Under the pieces are notes generated by a model. The model ran no database searches. It saw only the letters and a list, made by a program, of their open reading frames with translations, and had not been told where the DNA came from. A DNA stretch of 64,000 bases, from positions 1 to 64,000 of the forward strand of contig JBJEVT010000013.1 in the NCBI GenBank assembly GCA_051884615.1, written 5' to 3'. Positions 26,093-34,440 of this stretch are shown piece after piece (position 1 is the stretch's first letter; each line of letters begins with the position of its first letter). The position numbers were made by a program, and so were the translations under genes. This DNA is from UBA1724 sp051884615 (GTDB taxonomy: Bacteria; Verrucomicrobiota; Lentisphaeria; Oligosphaerales; Oligosphaeraceae).

Positions 26093-26452
26093 CTACTCCT
26101 TCCGGGCGATGTGGTGGTTGTGTTCCCGGAAGAGGAGGACCGTGGGCTTGTGGTTCCGGGCCTCCTGGGGCTCGTAGAGGCCGAAGGCCATGATGGTCAC
26201 CAGGTCGCCGGCCATTCCGCTGCGGGCGGCGGCTCCGTTCAGGCAGAAAATCCGGGAGCCCCGGGGCGCGGGAATGGCGTAGGTCTCGATGCGGCTGCCG
26301 TTGTTGTTGTTCACGATGAGAATCTTCTCGTAGGGAAGAATGCCCGCCTCGTCCAGACATTCCTGGTCAATGGCCATGCTTCCTTCGTATTCCAAATCGG
26401 CGGAGGTGACCTCCACCCGGTGAAGCTTCGCTTTCAGCAGTTGCACTTGCAT
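26093..26452 (-). CDS. panD: Aspartate 1-decarboxylase (pyruvoyl enzyme)
   Basis: A 119-residue proenzyme that makes beta-alanine for pantothenate and CoA. The self-cleavage site Gly24-Ser25 sits in YEGS, with Ser25 becoming the pyruvoyl group. The family segments MAIDQECLDEAGI, NGSRIETYAI and the NGAAAR loop are all present. The leader before the ATG is pyrimidine-rich without a Shine-Dalgarno. Placement between argG and hom groups aspartate-using enzymes. Confidence 0.95.
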   Translation of the reverse strand: MQVQLLKAKLHRVEVTSADLEYEGSMAIDQECLDEAGILPYEKILIVNNNNGSRIETYAIPAPRGSRIFCLNGAAARSGMAGDLVTIMAFGLYEPQEARNHKPTVLLFREHNHHIARKE

Positions 26453-26656
26453 AGGTTCAGGAGAAAAAAGGGGACGCCTCCCCGAACAGGCCGGCGAACC
26501 GCGGAAGAGAGGGACTCGCCCCCTCTCCCGCCGCCGCGGGAGAGGCGCCCGGGAACAACGGAGGACGCCGTCCCCTCCCGTCCGGGGCTCCCCTTCGCCT
26601 CGAGGGGCGGGAAGGGGAGGAGGGAGGCGTGGCGGGCGCCCTCCGGGTGCCGCAGG

Positions 26657-27859
26657 TTAGGCGTTGGGCTTCTTGGCGTTGGCGTTGATGCGCAGACGCA
26701 GGGCGTTCAGCTTGATGAAGCCGGTGGCGTCCTGCTGGTTGTACACGTCGTCCGCCTCGAAGGTCACCACCTCCGGATCATAGAGGGTGTAGGGGGAGCG
26801 ACGGCCCACGATGAAGCAGTTGCCCTTGTAGAGCTTGCAGCGCACGTCGCCGGTGACGTTCTTCTGGCTCTCGGTGATGGCGGCCTGGAGGAACTCCCGC
26901 TCCGGGGAGAACCAGAAGCCGTTGTACACCATGTTGGCGTATTTGTCGATGAGGGAATCCCGGGCGCTCATCACCTCCCGGTCCATGGTGATGGATTCCA
27001 TGGCGCGGTGGGCGTGGAAGAGGATGGTCCCGCCGGGAGTCTCGTAGACGCCGCGGTCCTTCATGCCCGTGAACCGGGTCTCCACGATGTCGATGCGGCC
27101 GATGCCGTGCTTGCCGCCCAGCCGGTTCAACTCCCGCATCATGTTGGCGGGGGAGAGGGCCTTGCCGTCCAGCGCCACGGGGTTGCCCTTCTCGAAGGAG
27201 ATGGTGATGTATTCGGGAGTGTTGGGGGCGTCCTCCACGGGAGTGGTCATCACATGGCATTCCCGGGGAGACTCCACCCAGGGATCCTCCAGCACGCCAC
27301 CCTCGAAGGAGATGTGAAGCAGGTTCCGGTCCATGGAGTAGGGCTTCTTCGCCGTGACGTTCACGGGAATCTTCCGCTCCTGGGCATACTGGATCAGGTC
27401 CGTGCGGGACTTGAAGGTCCAGTCGGGGGAACGCCAGGGGGCGATGAACTTGATGGCGGGATTCAGCGCGTAGGCGGAAAGCTCGAACCGGATCTGGTCG
27501 TTGCCCTTGCCCGTGGCGCCGTGGCAGATGTATTCGGCGCCCTCCTTCTTGGCCACCTCCACCAGGTGCTTGGAGATGAGGGGACGGGCGATGGAGGTCC
27601 CCAGAAGGTACATGTTCTCGTAGATGGCGTTGGCCTGGAACATGGGGAAGATGTACTCCCGGGCAAATTCCTCCGTCAAATCCTCCACATACGACTTCTT
27701 GGCGCCGCAGGCCAGGGCCTTGGCGTCGATGCCGTCCAACTCTTCAGCCTGCCCTACGTCCGCACAGTATGTGATGACCTCGGCATTGTACTTCTCTTGA
27801 AGCCAGGTCAGGATGCAGGAGGTGTCCAGACCGCCGGAATACGCCAGAATGACTTTCAT
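26657..27859 (-). CDS. argG: Argininosuccinate synthase
   Basis: A 400-residue cytoplasmic enzyme that joins citrulline and aspartate with ATP in arginine synthesis. The PP-loop AYSGGLDTSCIL lies at residues 5-16, and the GATGKGNDQIRFE segment is typical. Length is normal. A spacer of about 200 bases precedes it, with a TATATT hexamer about 100 bases upstream, so it may have its own promoter. No argH is in the window. Confidence 0.97.
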   Translation of the reverse strand: MKVILAYSGGLDTSCILTWLQEKYNAEVITYCADVGQAEELDGIDAKALACGAKKSYVEDLTEEFAREYIFPMFQANAIYENMYLLGTSIARPLISKHLVEVAKKEGAEYICHGATGKGNDQIRFELSAYALNPAIKFIAPWRSPDWTFKSRTDLIQYAQERKIPVNVTAKKPYSMDRNLLHISFEGGVLEDPWVESPRECHVMTTPVEDAPNTPEYITISFEKGNPVALDGKALSPANMMRELNRLGGKHGIGRIDIVETRFTGMKDRGVYETPGGTILFHAHRAMESITMDREVMSARDSLIDKYANMVYNGFWFSPEREFLQAAITESQKNVTGDVRCKLYKGNCFIVGRRSPYTLYDPEVVTFEADDVYNQQDATGFIKLNALRLRINANAKKPNA

Positions 27860-27955
27860 GATGCTTGGAAAAACCCTATGCTGTAACGGGTGAAGACTGG
27901 CCCCGCGACACCGTCGGCAGGCCGTGGAACCAGGGGAAATCAGGACGAAATGCCT

Positions 27956-27961
27956 AATATA
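27956..27961 (-). promoter_or_regulatory. Possible -10 element (TATATT) for argG
   Basis: TATATT on the minus strand lies in the 213-base spacer between ogt and argG. No clear -35 hexamer is present. Confidence 0.3.
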
Positions 27962-28072
27962 TCCCTATGCGGCAGGCCGGACGCCAGCCCGCTCCCCCTC
28001 CCCGCAAATCTTCCCCGGAAAACCTCGCCCCGTATGGGAAGCCGCCCCCCCCCGTTGGCGGCGGGAGGAGCG

Positions 28073-28567
28073 CTAGACGAGGGAGCTGTTTTCCGTCTCC
28101 AGGGAGAGGAGGAATTGTTTCCGGGGGAGTCCGGCGGCGTATCCCGTGAGTTTGCCCTTGGCGCCCAGGACCCGGTGGCAGGGGATGAGGAGCAGGATGG
28201 GATTCCGTGCCAGGGCGGCGCCCACGGCCTGGGGGGACATGCGGGGCAGCCCCTCGTCCCGGGCGAGTTCCCGGGCGAGTTCCCCGTAGGTTTTGGTGGT
28301 CCCGTAGGGGAGGGCGAGCAGATGGTTCCAGACCTTGCGCTGGAAGGGGGTTCCGGCGGGCCTCAAGGGCGGCAGAAAGTCCGGTTTCCTCCCTTGAAAA
28401 TAGAGGTCCAGCCAGCGGACGGTCTCCCGGAGCGGGGCGGGGATGGGGCGGGGCGGCTCGTCAGGCGGGGGGGACGGGGTGTCCAGAACGCGGAGTTCTG
28501 CGAGGGCGTGGTCGTCCCCTGCGAGGAGAAGGGTGCCCAGGGGGGAGGAGTAGAGAAGGGTGTCCAT
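28073..28567 (-). CDS. ogt: Methylated-DNA--protein-cysteine methyltransferase
   Basis: A 164-residue suicide repair enzyme that takes the alkyl group from O6-alkylguanine. The acceptor is C130 in the PCHRV motif, preceded by the DNA-binding helix (MSPQAVGAALARNP). The following GxLxGYAAGLPRKQFLL segment matches the family. It lies 10 bases after the AlkA-like gene, so the two repair genes probably form an operon. No Ada regulatory domain is fused. Confidence 0.95.
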   Translation of the reverse strand: MDTLLYSSPLGTLLLAGDDHALAELRVLDTPSPPPDEPPRPIPAPLRETVRWLDLYFQGRKPDFLPPLRPAGTPFQRKVWNHLLALPYGTTKTYGELARELARDEGLPRMSPQAVGAALARNPILLLIPCHRVLGAKGKLTGYAAGLPRKQFLLSLETENSSLV

Positions 28568-28577
28568 AGGCGCGGGG

Positions 28578-29225
28578 TCAGGGGGAGGACGGGGCGGGGT
28601 CCGCCAGCTCCGGGAGGGCGCCCCCCGCCACGGCCCAGAAATAGAGGCTGGCGACGCTGGCGTAGGGGGAGAGGCGCCTCCGGTGCCGCTGGAAGAGGGC
28701 GGGGGTGAGGACAGGATGGCGGTAGACCATGCGCATGCCCCGCTGGATGCCCAGATCCCGGTAGCTGAGGATGTCGGGCCGCCGGAGGCCGAAGAGGAGA
28801 ATCATCTCCGCGGTCCACACCCCGATTCCCTTCAGGGAGGAGAATCGGGCGATGGCCTCCTGGTCGGTGCATCGTGCCAGGGCCTCCGGGGTCCATTCCC
28901 CGGAGAGGAACTTGTCGGTGACTCTCCGGATGGTCTCCCCTTTCTGCCGGCTCATGCCCAGGGCCTGGAGCTGCGGGAGGTCGACGGCGGCCAGGGCGCG
29001 GGGCGTGGGCGCCCCGAAGGTTTCCTCCAGCCGGCGCCACACCGTGGCCAGGGCTTTGTTGGAGATCTGCTGGGCGAGGATCTGGTGGAGGATGGCGGAA
29101 TAGAGGTCCCGGTCCACGGTTCTGCGGAGGGGGCCGAGGCGCTCCATGATCTCCCCCAGGCGGGGATCCCGGGCCTGGAGATGACGGATCTCCTTCTCTC
29201 CGTAAGGGAAGAAGCTCTCAGGCAT
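28578..29225 (-). CDS. DNA-3-methyladenine glycosylase II-like (HhH-GPD)
   Basis: A 215-residue base-excision glycosylase. The helix-hairpin-helix is LKGIGVWTAEMILLFGL, followed by the catalytic-Asp segment RPDILSYRDLGIQ. It lacks the N-terminal domain of E. coli AlkA and resembles the shorter bacterial form. It would remove alkylated purines and is paired with ogt immediately downstream. Confidence 0.9.
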   Translation of the reverse strand: MPESFFPYGEKEIRHLQARDPRLGEIMERLGPLRRTVDRDLYSAILHQILAQQISNKALATVWRRLEETFGAPTPRALAAVDLPQLQALGMSRQKGETIRRVTDKFLSGEWTPEALARCTDQEAIARFSSLKGIGVWTAEMILLFGLRRPDILSYRDLGIQRGMRMVYRHPVLTPALFQRHRRRLSPYASVASLYFWAVAGGALPELADPAPSSP

Positions 29226-29245
29226 GGGCGCGGGCGGGCGGGGGG

Positions 29246-30058
29246 CTATCCCTGGATTTCCCGGGGGGCTCTGGGGGGATGTTTCGCCTCGAAGTCCAGG
29301 AGAATCTCCTCCAGGCGGGGATCCAGGAAGGAGAGCGCCTGCCGGCGAAGAGCCTCGGGAACGCCGTAATAGGCCTCCGCCACGGCGCCGGTGATGGCGG
29401 CAAGGGTGTCGCTGTCTCCCCCGATGGAGATGGCGTTGCGGATGGCGTCCTCGAAGCTGGTGGACTCGAAGAAAGCCTCCAGGGCCTGGGGCACGGTCTC
29501 CTGGCAGGTCTCGTTGAACGAATAGGTCTCCCGGATTTCGTCCAGGGTGAAATCAATGGGATAGTAGCGGGTGGTGAGGTAGGCTCTCAGTTCTGCCATG
29601 GAGGAGCCCGTCCGTGCCATCCAGACGCCCACGGCGGTGGCTTCGGCTCCCTTGATCCCCTCCGGATGGTCGTGGGTGACGGCGGTGACGATGCGGGAGA
29701 GACGACGGGTCTGTTCCAGGGTCTCCCCCGCATATCCGCAGGCGCTGACCCGCATGGCGGCGCCGTTGCCGTAGCTGCCGTAGGGCTGGGGATGGGGGGA
29801 GCGGAGCCAGCGGGAGAACATTCCGCCGTAGCCGCCGTCGGGATACTCCCGGCCCAGGGTCTGCATTTGACGGATGGTGTGCTCCTCCAGGTCGGAGGCG
29901 TCCGGCCGGCAGTCCAGCAGGGCCTTGGCCACCGCCAGGGACATGATGGAGTCATCCGTGAAGAAGCAGGCGGGGGGCAGCAGCGGAAATTCCTTGCTGC
30001 GGCAGTTGTCCCATTCGAAGCGTGAGCCGACAATATCGCCAATCAGGGCGCCAATCAT
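29246..30058 (-). CDS. ADP-ribosylglycohydrolase (DraG/ARH family)
   Basis: A 270-residue helical hydrolase that removes ADP-ribose from proteins or nucleic acids using two magnesium ions. The family motifs are all visible: GALIGDIVGSRFEW at the N-terminus, FTDDSIMSLAVA near residue 33, and IGGDSDTLAAITGA near residue 210, which supply the metal ligands. An AAGGAG ribosome site lies 8 bases before the ATG. It lies 20 bases upstream of the AlkA-like gene, so it may belong with the repair genes. The target is unknown. Confidence 0.92.
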   Translation of the reverse strand: MIGALIGDIVGSRFEWDNCRSKEFPLLPPACFFTDDSIMSLAVAKALLDCRPDASDLEEHTIRQMQTLGREYPDGGYGGMFSRWLRSPHPQPYGSYGNGAAMRVSACGYAGETLEQTRRLSRIVTAVTHDHPEGIKGAEATAVGVWMARTGSSMAELRAYLTTRYYPIDFTLDEIRETYSFNETCQETVPQALEAFFESTSFEDAIRNAISIGGDSDTLAAITGAVAEAYYGVPEALRRQALSFLDPRLEEILLDFEAKHPPRAPREIQG

Positions 30059-30086
30059 CTGGGGACTCCTTTTGCGGAGGGGTGGC

Positions 30087-30797
30087 TTATCGGAGGGCGT
30101 AGAGGGCCAGGGCGGCGGCGACGCTGGCGTTCAGGGAGTTCACATGACCCTGCTGGGGGATGGCGCAGACATAGGGGGCGTTCATGCGGATGAACTGTCC
30201 CACGCCGGAATCCTCGCCGCCCACCACCAGGAGGAGCTTCTCCGGATGCAGGGCCGCCACTTCCTCCAGGGTGCTCTTGCCTTCGCCGTCCAACGCCGCC
30301 ACCACATAGCCCTCCTCCATGGCGATCTTGACATATTGGTTGCTGGAGCAATTCACCGCCACCTGGAGATATTCGCAGGCGCCGGCGGCGGTCTTGGCGA
30401 CGGCGGGCGTCACCAGGCTGCCTCCCTTCCGGGGAAGCAGGACGCTGCCCCAGCCCAGCACCTCGCAGGTCCGCATGATGGCGCCCACGTTCCGGGGATC
30501 CTCGATGTTGTCCAGCAGCACCATCCTGGGGGCGCCCAGGATTTCCGCGAAGGGGGTGTAGGGGAAGGGCTCGCACTCCGCCACCACGCCCTGGTGCTCC
30601 CGGGTGCCGCTGGCCTCCCCCAGTTCCGCGCGGCTGTGCCAGGTGACGGGAATCCCCCGGCGCTTCGCCTCGGAGACCAGCTTCCGCATCCGGGGATTGC
30701 CCTCGGTGCCTTGGGCCACATGGACGCCGTGAAGACGGCGGCGGGAGGCGAGGATGGCTTCGGTGACAGGGTTGATGCCGTAGAGCAGTTCGGACAT
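30087..30797 (-). CDS. rlmB: TrmH/SpoU-family rRNA 2'-O-methyltransferase (RlmB-like)
   Basis: A 236-residue SPOUT methyltransferase. A small N-terminal substrate-binding domain (LLYGINPVTEAI) precedes the knotted SAM domain with motif 1 (LDNIEDPRNVGAIMRTCE), motif 2 (VVGGEDSGV) and motif 3 (IPQQGHVNSLNASVAAAL). RlmB methylates G2251 of 23S rRNA; other TrmH relatives act on other RNAs, so the exact target is inferred. It lies 25 bases after the Gfo/Idh gene. Confidence 0.88.
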   Translation of the reverse strand: MSELLYGINPVTEAILASRRRLHGVHVAQGTEGNPRMRKLVSEAKRRGIPVTWHSRAELGEASGTREHQGVVAECEPFPYTPFAEILGAPRMVLLDNIEDPRNVGAIMRTCEVLGWGSVLLPRKGGSLVTPAVAKTAAGACEYLQVAVNCSSNQYVKIAMEEGYVVAALDGEGKSTLEEVAALHPEKLLLVVGGEDSGVGQFIRMNAPYVCAIPQQGHVNSLNASVAAALALYALR

Positions 30798-30822
30798 GGG
30801 AAGGCGGGGGAAAAGAAGGGGG

Positions 30823-31851
30823 CTACTGGATCAGGAAGGGGAAGCTCTTGTTCTGGTCCGCCGCCTGCTGGATCTGCAGGGCCGCCCGGGTGGTGCGCAA
30901 AACGTAGGGGGTGGTGAGCTGGAAGGGGACGGGCTCCCCCTGGATTTCCCGCAGAAAGTCGTGGAGATAGGTGGATTCCTGGTTGGGCGGGCATTTCAGC
31001 GCCCTGGGCTTCTTGTCCCGGGAGGTGGCGATGGTGAGGCTGGGGTCGGCGGAATTGCATTCCAGCACCCCGTTGTCCCCGTGGACGATGATGCGCCAGT
31101 TCCGGGGTTTGCCCAGTTCCACGGCGTCGGGGGAGAGGTAGGAGACATCCCCGATGACGCCCACGTCGTTGGCCAGGCGCAGCATGAACTGGGCGCAGTC
31201 CTTGAACCAGGGGGTGGCGGAGGCCTTCCCGTTCCAGACCCGGGCGCCGGTGACCTCCACCACGGAGCCGCCGGTGAGCCATTGGACGGCCTCGATGGCG
31301 TGGACGCCGATGTCGTTGATGGTGCCGCCGTGCTTGCCCGGCTCGAAATACCATCCCGGACGGGTTTTTGCCATCAGGGGATGCTGTCCCGTGATGTTGA
31401 TGGTCCGCACCTGTCCGATGGCGCCGTCCATGATCTTCTTGCGGAGCTGGCGGACGGGGCCCAGCCACCGGAGGCCGAACATGCACCCCACCTTCAGCTG
31501 GGTCTTCCGGGAGAGCTCCTGGATCTTGTCACATTCCGCCAGGGTGGTGCAGAGGGGTTTGTCGGCCAGCACATGCCTTCCCGCCCGGAGGGCCTGGATG
31601 GCCAGGGCGCCCCGCCTGCCGTAGTAGTCCCCGATGCCGATGATGTCGCAGGGGGTGGAGGCCAGCATGGCGTCCATGGAGGAGTGGGTGATGGTCAGCT
31701 TGCCGCTTTGCTGATAGGCGAGCCGGGTCTTGGTGTTCTCCTCGCAGATGGCCACAACCTGGATCTCCTCCCGCATGTCCATGGCCTCCTTCAGGAGGGC
31801 GAAAATATGCTGATGTCGTACGCCGACGATGGCGAGTCTCAAGGGGGGCAT
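30823..31851 (-). CDS. Gfo/Idh/MocA-family oxidoreductase
   Basis: A 342-residue NAD(P)-dependent sugar or inositol dehydrogenase-like protein. The N-terminal Rossmann strand is RLAIVGVRHQHIF, lacking the usual full GxGxxG. The ADKPLCTTL motif stands in for the family EKP. The C-terminal alpha/beta domain carries HGGTINDIGVHAIEAVQWL with the conserved His. Such genes commonly sit in sugar-degradation loci, and the divergent neighbour is a rhamnosidase. A good promoter lies 70 bases upstream. Confidence 0.9.
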   Translation of the reverse strand: MPPLRLAIVGVRHQHIFALLKEAMDMREEIQVVAICEENTKTRLAYQQSGKLTITHSSMDAMLASTPCDIIGIGDYYGRRGALAIQALRAGRHVLADKPLCTTLAECDKIQELSRKTQLKVGCMFGLRWLGPVRQLRKKIMDGAIGQVRTINITGQHPLMAKTRPGWYFEPGKHGGTINDIGVHAIEAVQWLTGGSVVEVTGARVWNGKASATPWFKDCAQFMLRLANDVGVIGDVSYLSPDAVELGKPRNWRIIVHGDNGVLECNSADPSLTIATSRDKKPRALKCPPNQESTYLHDFLREIQGEPVPFQLTTPYVLRTTRAALQIQQAADQNKSFPFLIQ

Positions 31852-31921
31852 ATTCTGGAGGGAGGGTGGCGTGGGCGCACTGCGTCCACAGGGCGGGGAA
31901 AGGGGGGGAGAAAACGGGAGG

Positions 31922-31949
31922 AAGATACACCGTTTTACGGTTTTGTCAA
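31922..31949 (-). promoter_or_regulatory. Promoter for the Gfo/Idh gene with internal palindrome
   Basis: On the minus strand, TTGACA (31944-31949) and TATCTT (31922-31927) are 16 bases apart, a good housekeeping-type promoter. The spacer contains the palindrome CCGT-TTT-ACGG (31930-31940), a possible operator. It lies in the divergent spacer to the GH78 gene. Confidence 0.6.
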
Positions 31950-32109
31950 GCCCAATGGCTTTTTGTCAGGGGCCGGGGGAACAGGGGATTGGAGGGGGTG
32001 GGAGGGCAAAAGGTTCCCCAGGAAAAGAGGGACTTTCCAGGGGAGAAGAATTATCTTACGGAAATGTGCTGATTTCTTCCCCGAATCACCGTTTTTTTCT
32101 TCCATTTTT

Positions 32110-34365
32110 ATGTCCTGGACCGCTCCTTGGATTTCCGCTTTTCCCGGATGGGTGAACACGGGCCGTGTCGCCGCCCGGGATTTGCCCGCCCACGTCCCCC
32201 CCGCCCCCTATCTTCGCCGCCGCTTCTTCCTGGAGGAGGAGCCCGCCGCCCCCTGCCGTCTCCAGCTGGTCAGCGCCGGATGGCACGAACTCTACGTCAA
32301 CGGGGAGAAGGCCGACGACCGGGTGCTCACTCCCTGCGTCAGCCAGTTCAATGTCCATGTGAACGGGGTGGAATATGATTTGACGGGGCGTCTCCACCAG
32401 GGATGGAACGCCCTGACGGTGCTTCTGGGCAACGGCCTCTTCAATGGCGACACCTCGGAAGTCTGGAATTTCCTCCACGCCTCCTGGCGGGATTTTCCCC
32501 GGATGAGCTGCGTCCTGACCGTGGGGGACAGGCCGGTGCTGATCAGCGACCCGTCCTGGCGATGCCACGAAAGCCCCCTGGTCTACAACAGCTTCCGCTC
32601 CGGAGAGTGCTACGACTTCTCCCGGGAGATTCCCGGCGTCCTCCAGGCGTCCTTCGATGACTCGGACTGGAAGAACGCCCATGTGGTGCGGCCCCCCGCC
32701 GGCAGCGTGCGCTGGGAGGAGATGGAACCCTGCCGCATCTGCCAGCGCCTGGCCCCCGTGGAACTCCGCCCCCTGAAGGACGGGGAATGGATGGCCGACA
32801 TGGGGACGAACCTCACGGGGTGGGCACGGATTGAACTGACCTTCCCGGAACCCCTGGCGGAACCCCGGGAGGTGCGGATGCTCTTCGGCGAACGCCTGAA
32901 ACCGGAGGACGGCACCGCCGACCGGGAGAATGTGGGGATGTTCATCCTGGAGGGATGCGCCAACCAGGAATCCCGCGCCCTCCTCTGCGCGGGACGCGAC
33001 CGGTTCGTCTGGCGACAGTATTTCACCTACTTCGGATATCGCTATATCCACATCCAGGGGAAGGGGTTGCAGGATGCCAAGGTGAAGGTGGAGGGGCTCT
33101 TCATCCACAACGACTTCCCCCAGGCGGGGGAATGGACCAGCTCCTCCCCCGCCCTGAACCGCCTCCAGCAGGTGATTCTCCAGAGCTATCTCTCCAATTT
33201 CACGGGCATCCCCACGGACTGCCCGCACCGGGAGAAGAACGGATGGACGGGGGATTGCTCCCTGGCCATGGAGACCGGACTGTGGAACTTCCACGCCCGG
33301 AAAGCCTACAAGAATTTCCTCCGCGTCTTCGTGGACGGACAACGCCCCAGCGGAGAGCTGCCCCCCATCGCCCCCCTGGCAGACTGGTATTGGAACTGCG
33401 GGCCGGGATGGGACGCCCTCCTGTTCGTGGCCGCCTGGAATCTCCTCCTCTACTGCGGCGATGACTCCCCCGCCCGGGAACACTACGACGCCATGAAACG
33501 ATATCTGGCGTTCTCGGAGCAGATGGAGGTGGATGGCCTGGTGGAATACGGCCTGGGAGACTGGTGCGCCCCGGTGCAGCAGAATATTCCCGCCACCCGC
33601 CTCACCTCCTCCGCATGGATTTGCGACATGCTGGAGAAATTCGCCTTCTTCGCCCGCCGCTTCGGACAGGGGGAGGATGCCCGGCAGGCAGAGGCGCGCC
33701 GGGAGCGGATGAAGGCAGCCCTGCAGAAGGAATACCTCCGGGAGGATGGCACGGTGGAGCAGGACTGGCCCTCCTCCCTGGCGTGTTTCCTCTATTTCGG
33801 ACTTTGCCGGGACAAGACGGAGGAGGCGCGTCTGGCGGCCCGCCTGGCGGAAAAGGTCCGGGCGGACGGACACCGGGTCAACTTCGGCATCTTCGGGGCA
33901 AAGTGGATTCCCCGGGTGCTGGCGGACCACGGCTTCGGGACAGACGCCCTGGAGCTCTTCCTCCAGCCCAACTTCCCCGGCTATCAGGACACCCTGAACC
34001 GGGGCGCCACCACCCTCTGGGAAACCTGGAACGGGGACGCTTCCCTCCAGCACATCATGTTCGGGGACCCCTCCGCCTGGTGCTACCAGTATCTGGGCGG
34101 CATCCGTCCCCGGATCTCCGAACCGGCTTTCGCCGCCGTGGATCTGGCTCCCCAGTTCGTTCCCCAGCTGACTTCCTTCCAGTGCCGCCATAGCCTCCCC
34201 GATGGCAGGGAGCTGGCGGCCGGCTGGCGACGGGAAGGAAAAAACGCCCTCTACCAGGTCCGCATCCCCCAGGGCGTCAAGGCGACTCTCCACCTTCCCG
34301 GAACCCCACCCCGGGAAATCCCCCCGGGGGATTCCCAGTATTCCGCGGAACTCCTTTCTCTCTAG
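32110..34365 (+). CDS. Alpha-L-rhamnosidase, GH78 (canonical)
   Basis: A 751-residue enzyme for hydrolysis of alpha-L-rhamnosides. N-terminal beta domains contain the lectin-like GWHELYVNGEKADDRVLTP loop. The catalytic toroid has TDCPHREKNGWTGD with D370, E375 and D382. This spacing equals that of the acidic triad described for the Bacillus enzyme RhaB. GWDALLF and ATTLWETWNG further along match the substrate pocket. There is no signal peptide, so it probably acts in the cytoplasm. The frame is open for more than 1 kb upstream, and ATG 32110 was chosen because the WISAF start matches the family. A T-rich leader without a Shine-Dalgarno precedes it. Confidence 0.9.
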   Translation: MSWTAPWISAFPGWVNTGRVAARDLPAHVPPAPYLRRRFFLEEEPAAPCRLQLVSAGWHELYVNGEKADDRVLTPCVSQFNVHVNGVEYDLTGRLHQGWNALTVLLGNGLFNGDTSEVWNFLHASWRDFPRMSCVLTVGDRPVLISDPSWRCHESPLVYNSFRSGECYDFSREIPGVLQASFDDSDWKNAHVVRPPAGSVRWEEMEPCRICQRLAPVELRPLKDGEWMADMGTNLTGWARIELTFPEPLAEPREVRMLFGERLKPEDGTADRENVGMFILEGCANQESRALLCAGRDRFVWRQYFTYFGYRYIHIQGKGLQDAKVKVEGLFIHNDFPQAGEWTSSSPALNRLQQVILQSYLSNFTGIPTDCPHREKNGWTGDCSLAMETGLWNFHARKAYKNFLRVFVDGQRPSGELPPIAPLADWYWNCGPGWDALLFVAAWNLLLYCGDDSPAREHYDAMKRYLAFSEQMEVDGLVEYGLGDWCAPVQQNIPATRLTSSAWICDMLEKFAFFARRFGQGEDARQAEARRERMKAALQKEYLREDGTVEQDWPSSLACFLYFGLCRDKTEEARLAARLAEKVRADGHRVNFGIFGAKWIPRVLADHGFGTDALELFLQPNFPGYQDTLNRGATTLWETWNGDASLQHIMFGDPSAWCYQYLGGIRPRISEPAFAAVDLAPQFVPQLTSFQCRHSLPDGRELAAGWRREGKNALYQVRIPQGVKATLHLPGTPPREIPPGDSQYSAELLSL

Positions 34366-34440
34366 TTCGCCTCTCCCCCGCCCCGACGGAAAATTTTGCC
34401 GGAAGGGGCGGGAAAAGGGAAGGGAACGAGGACGGCACCC

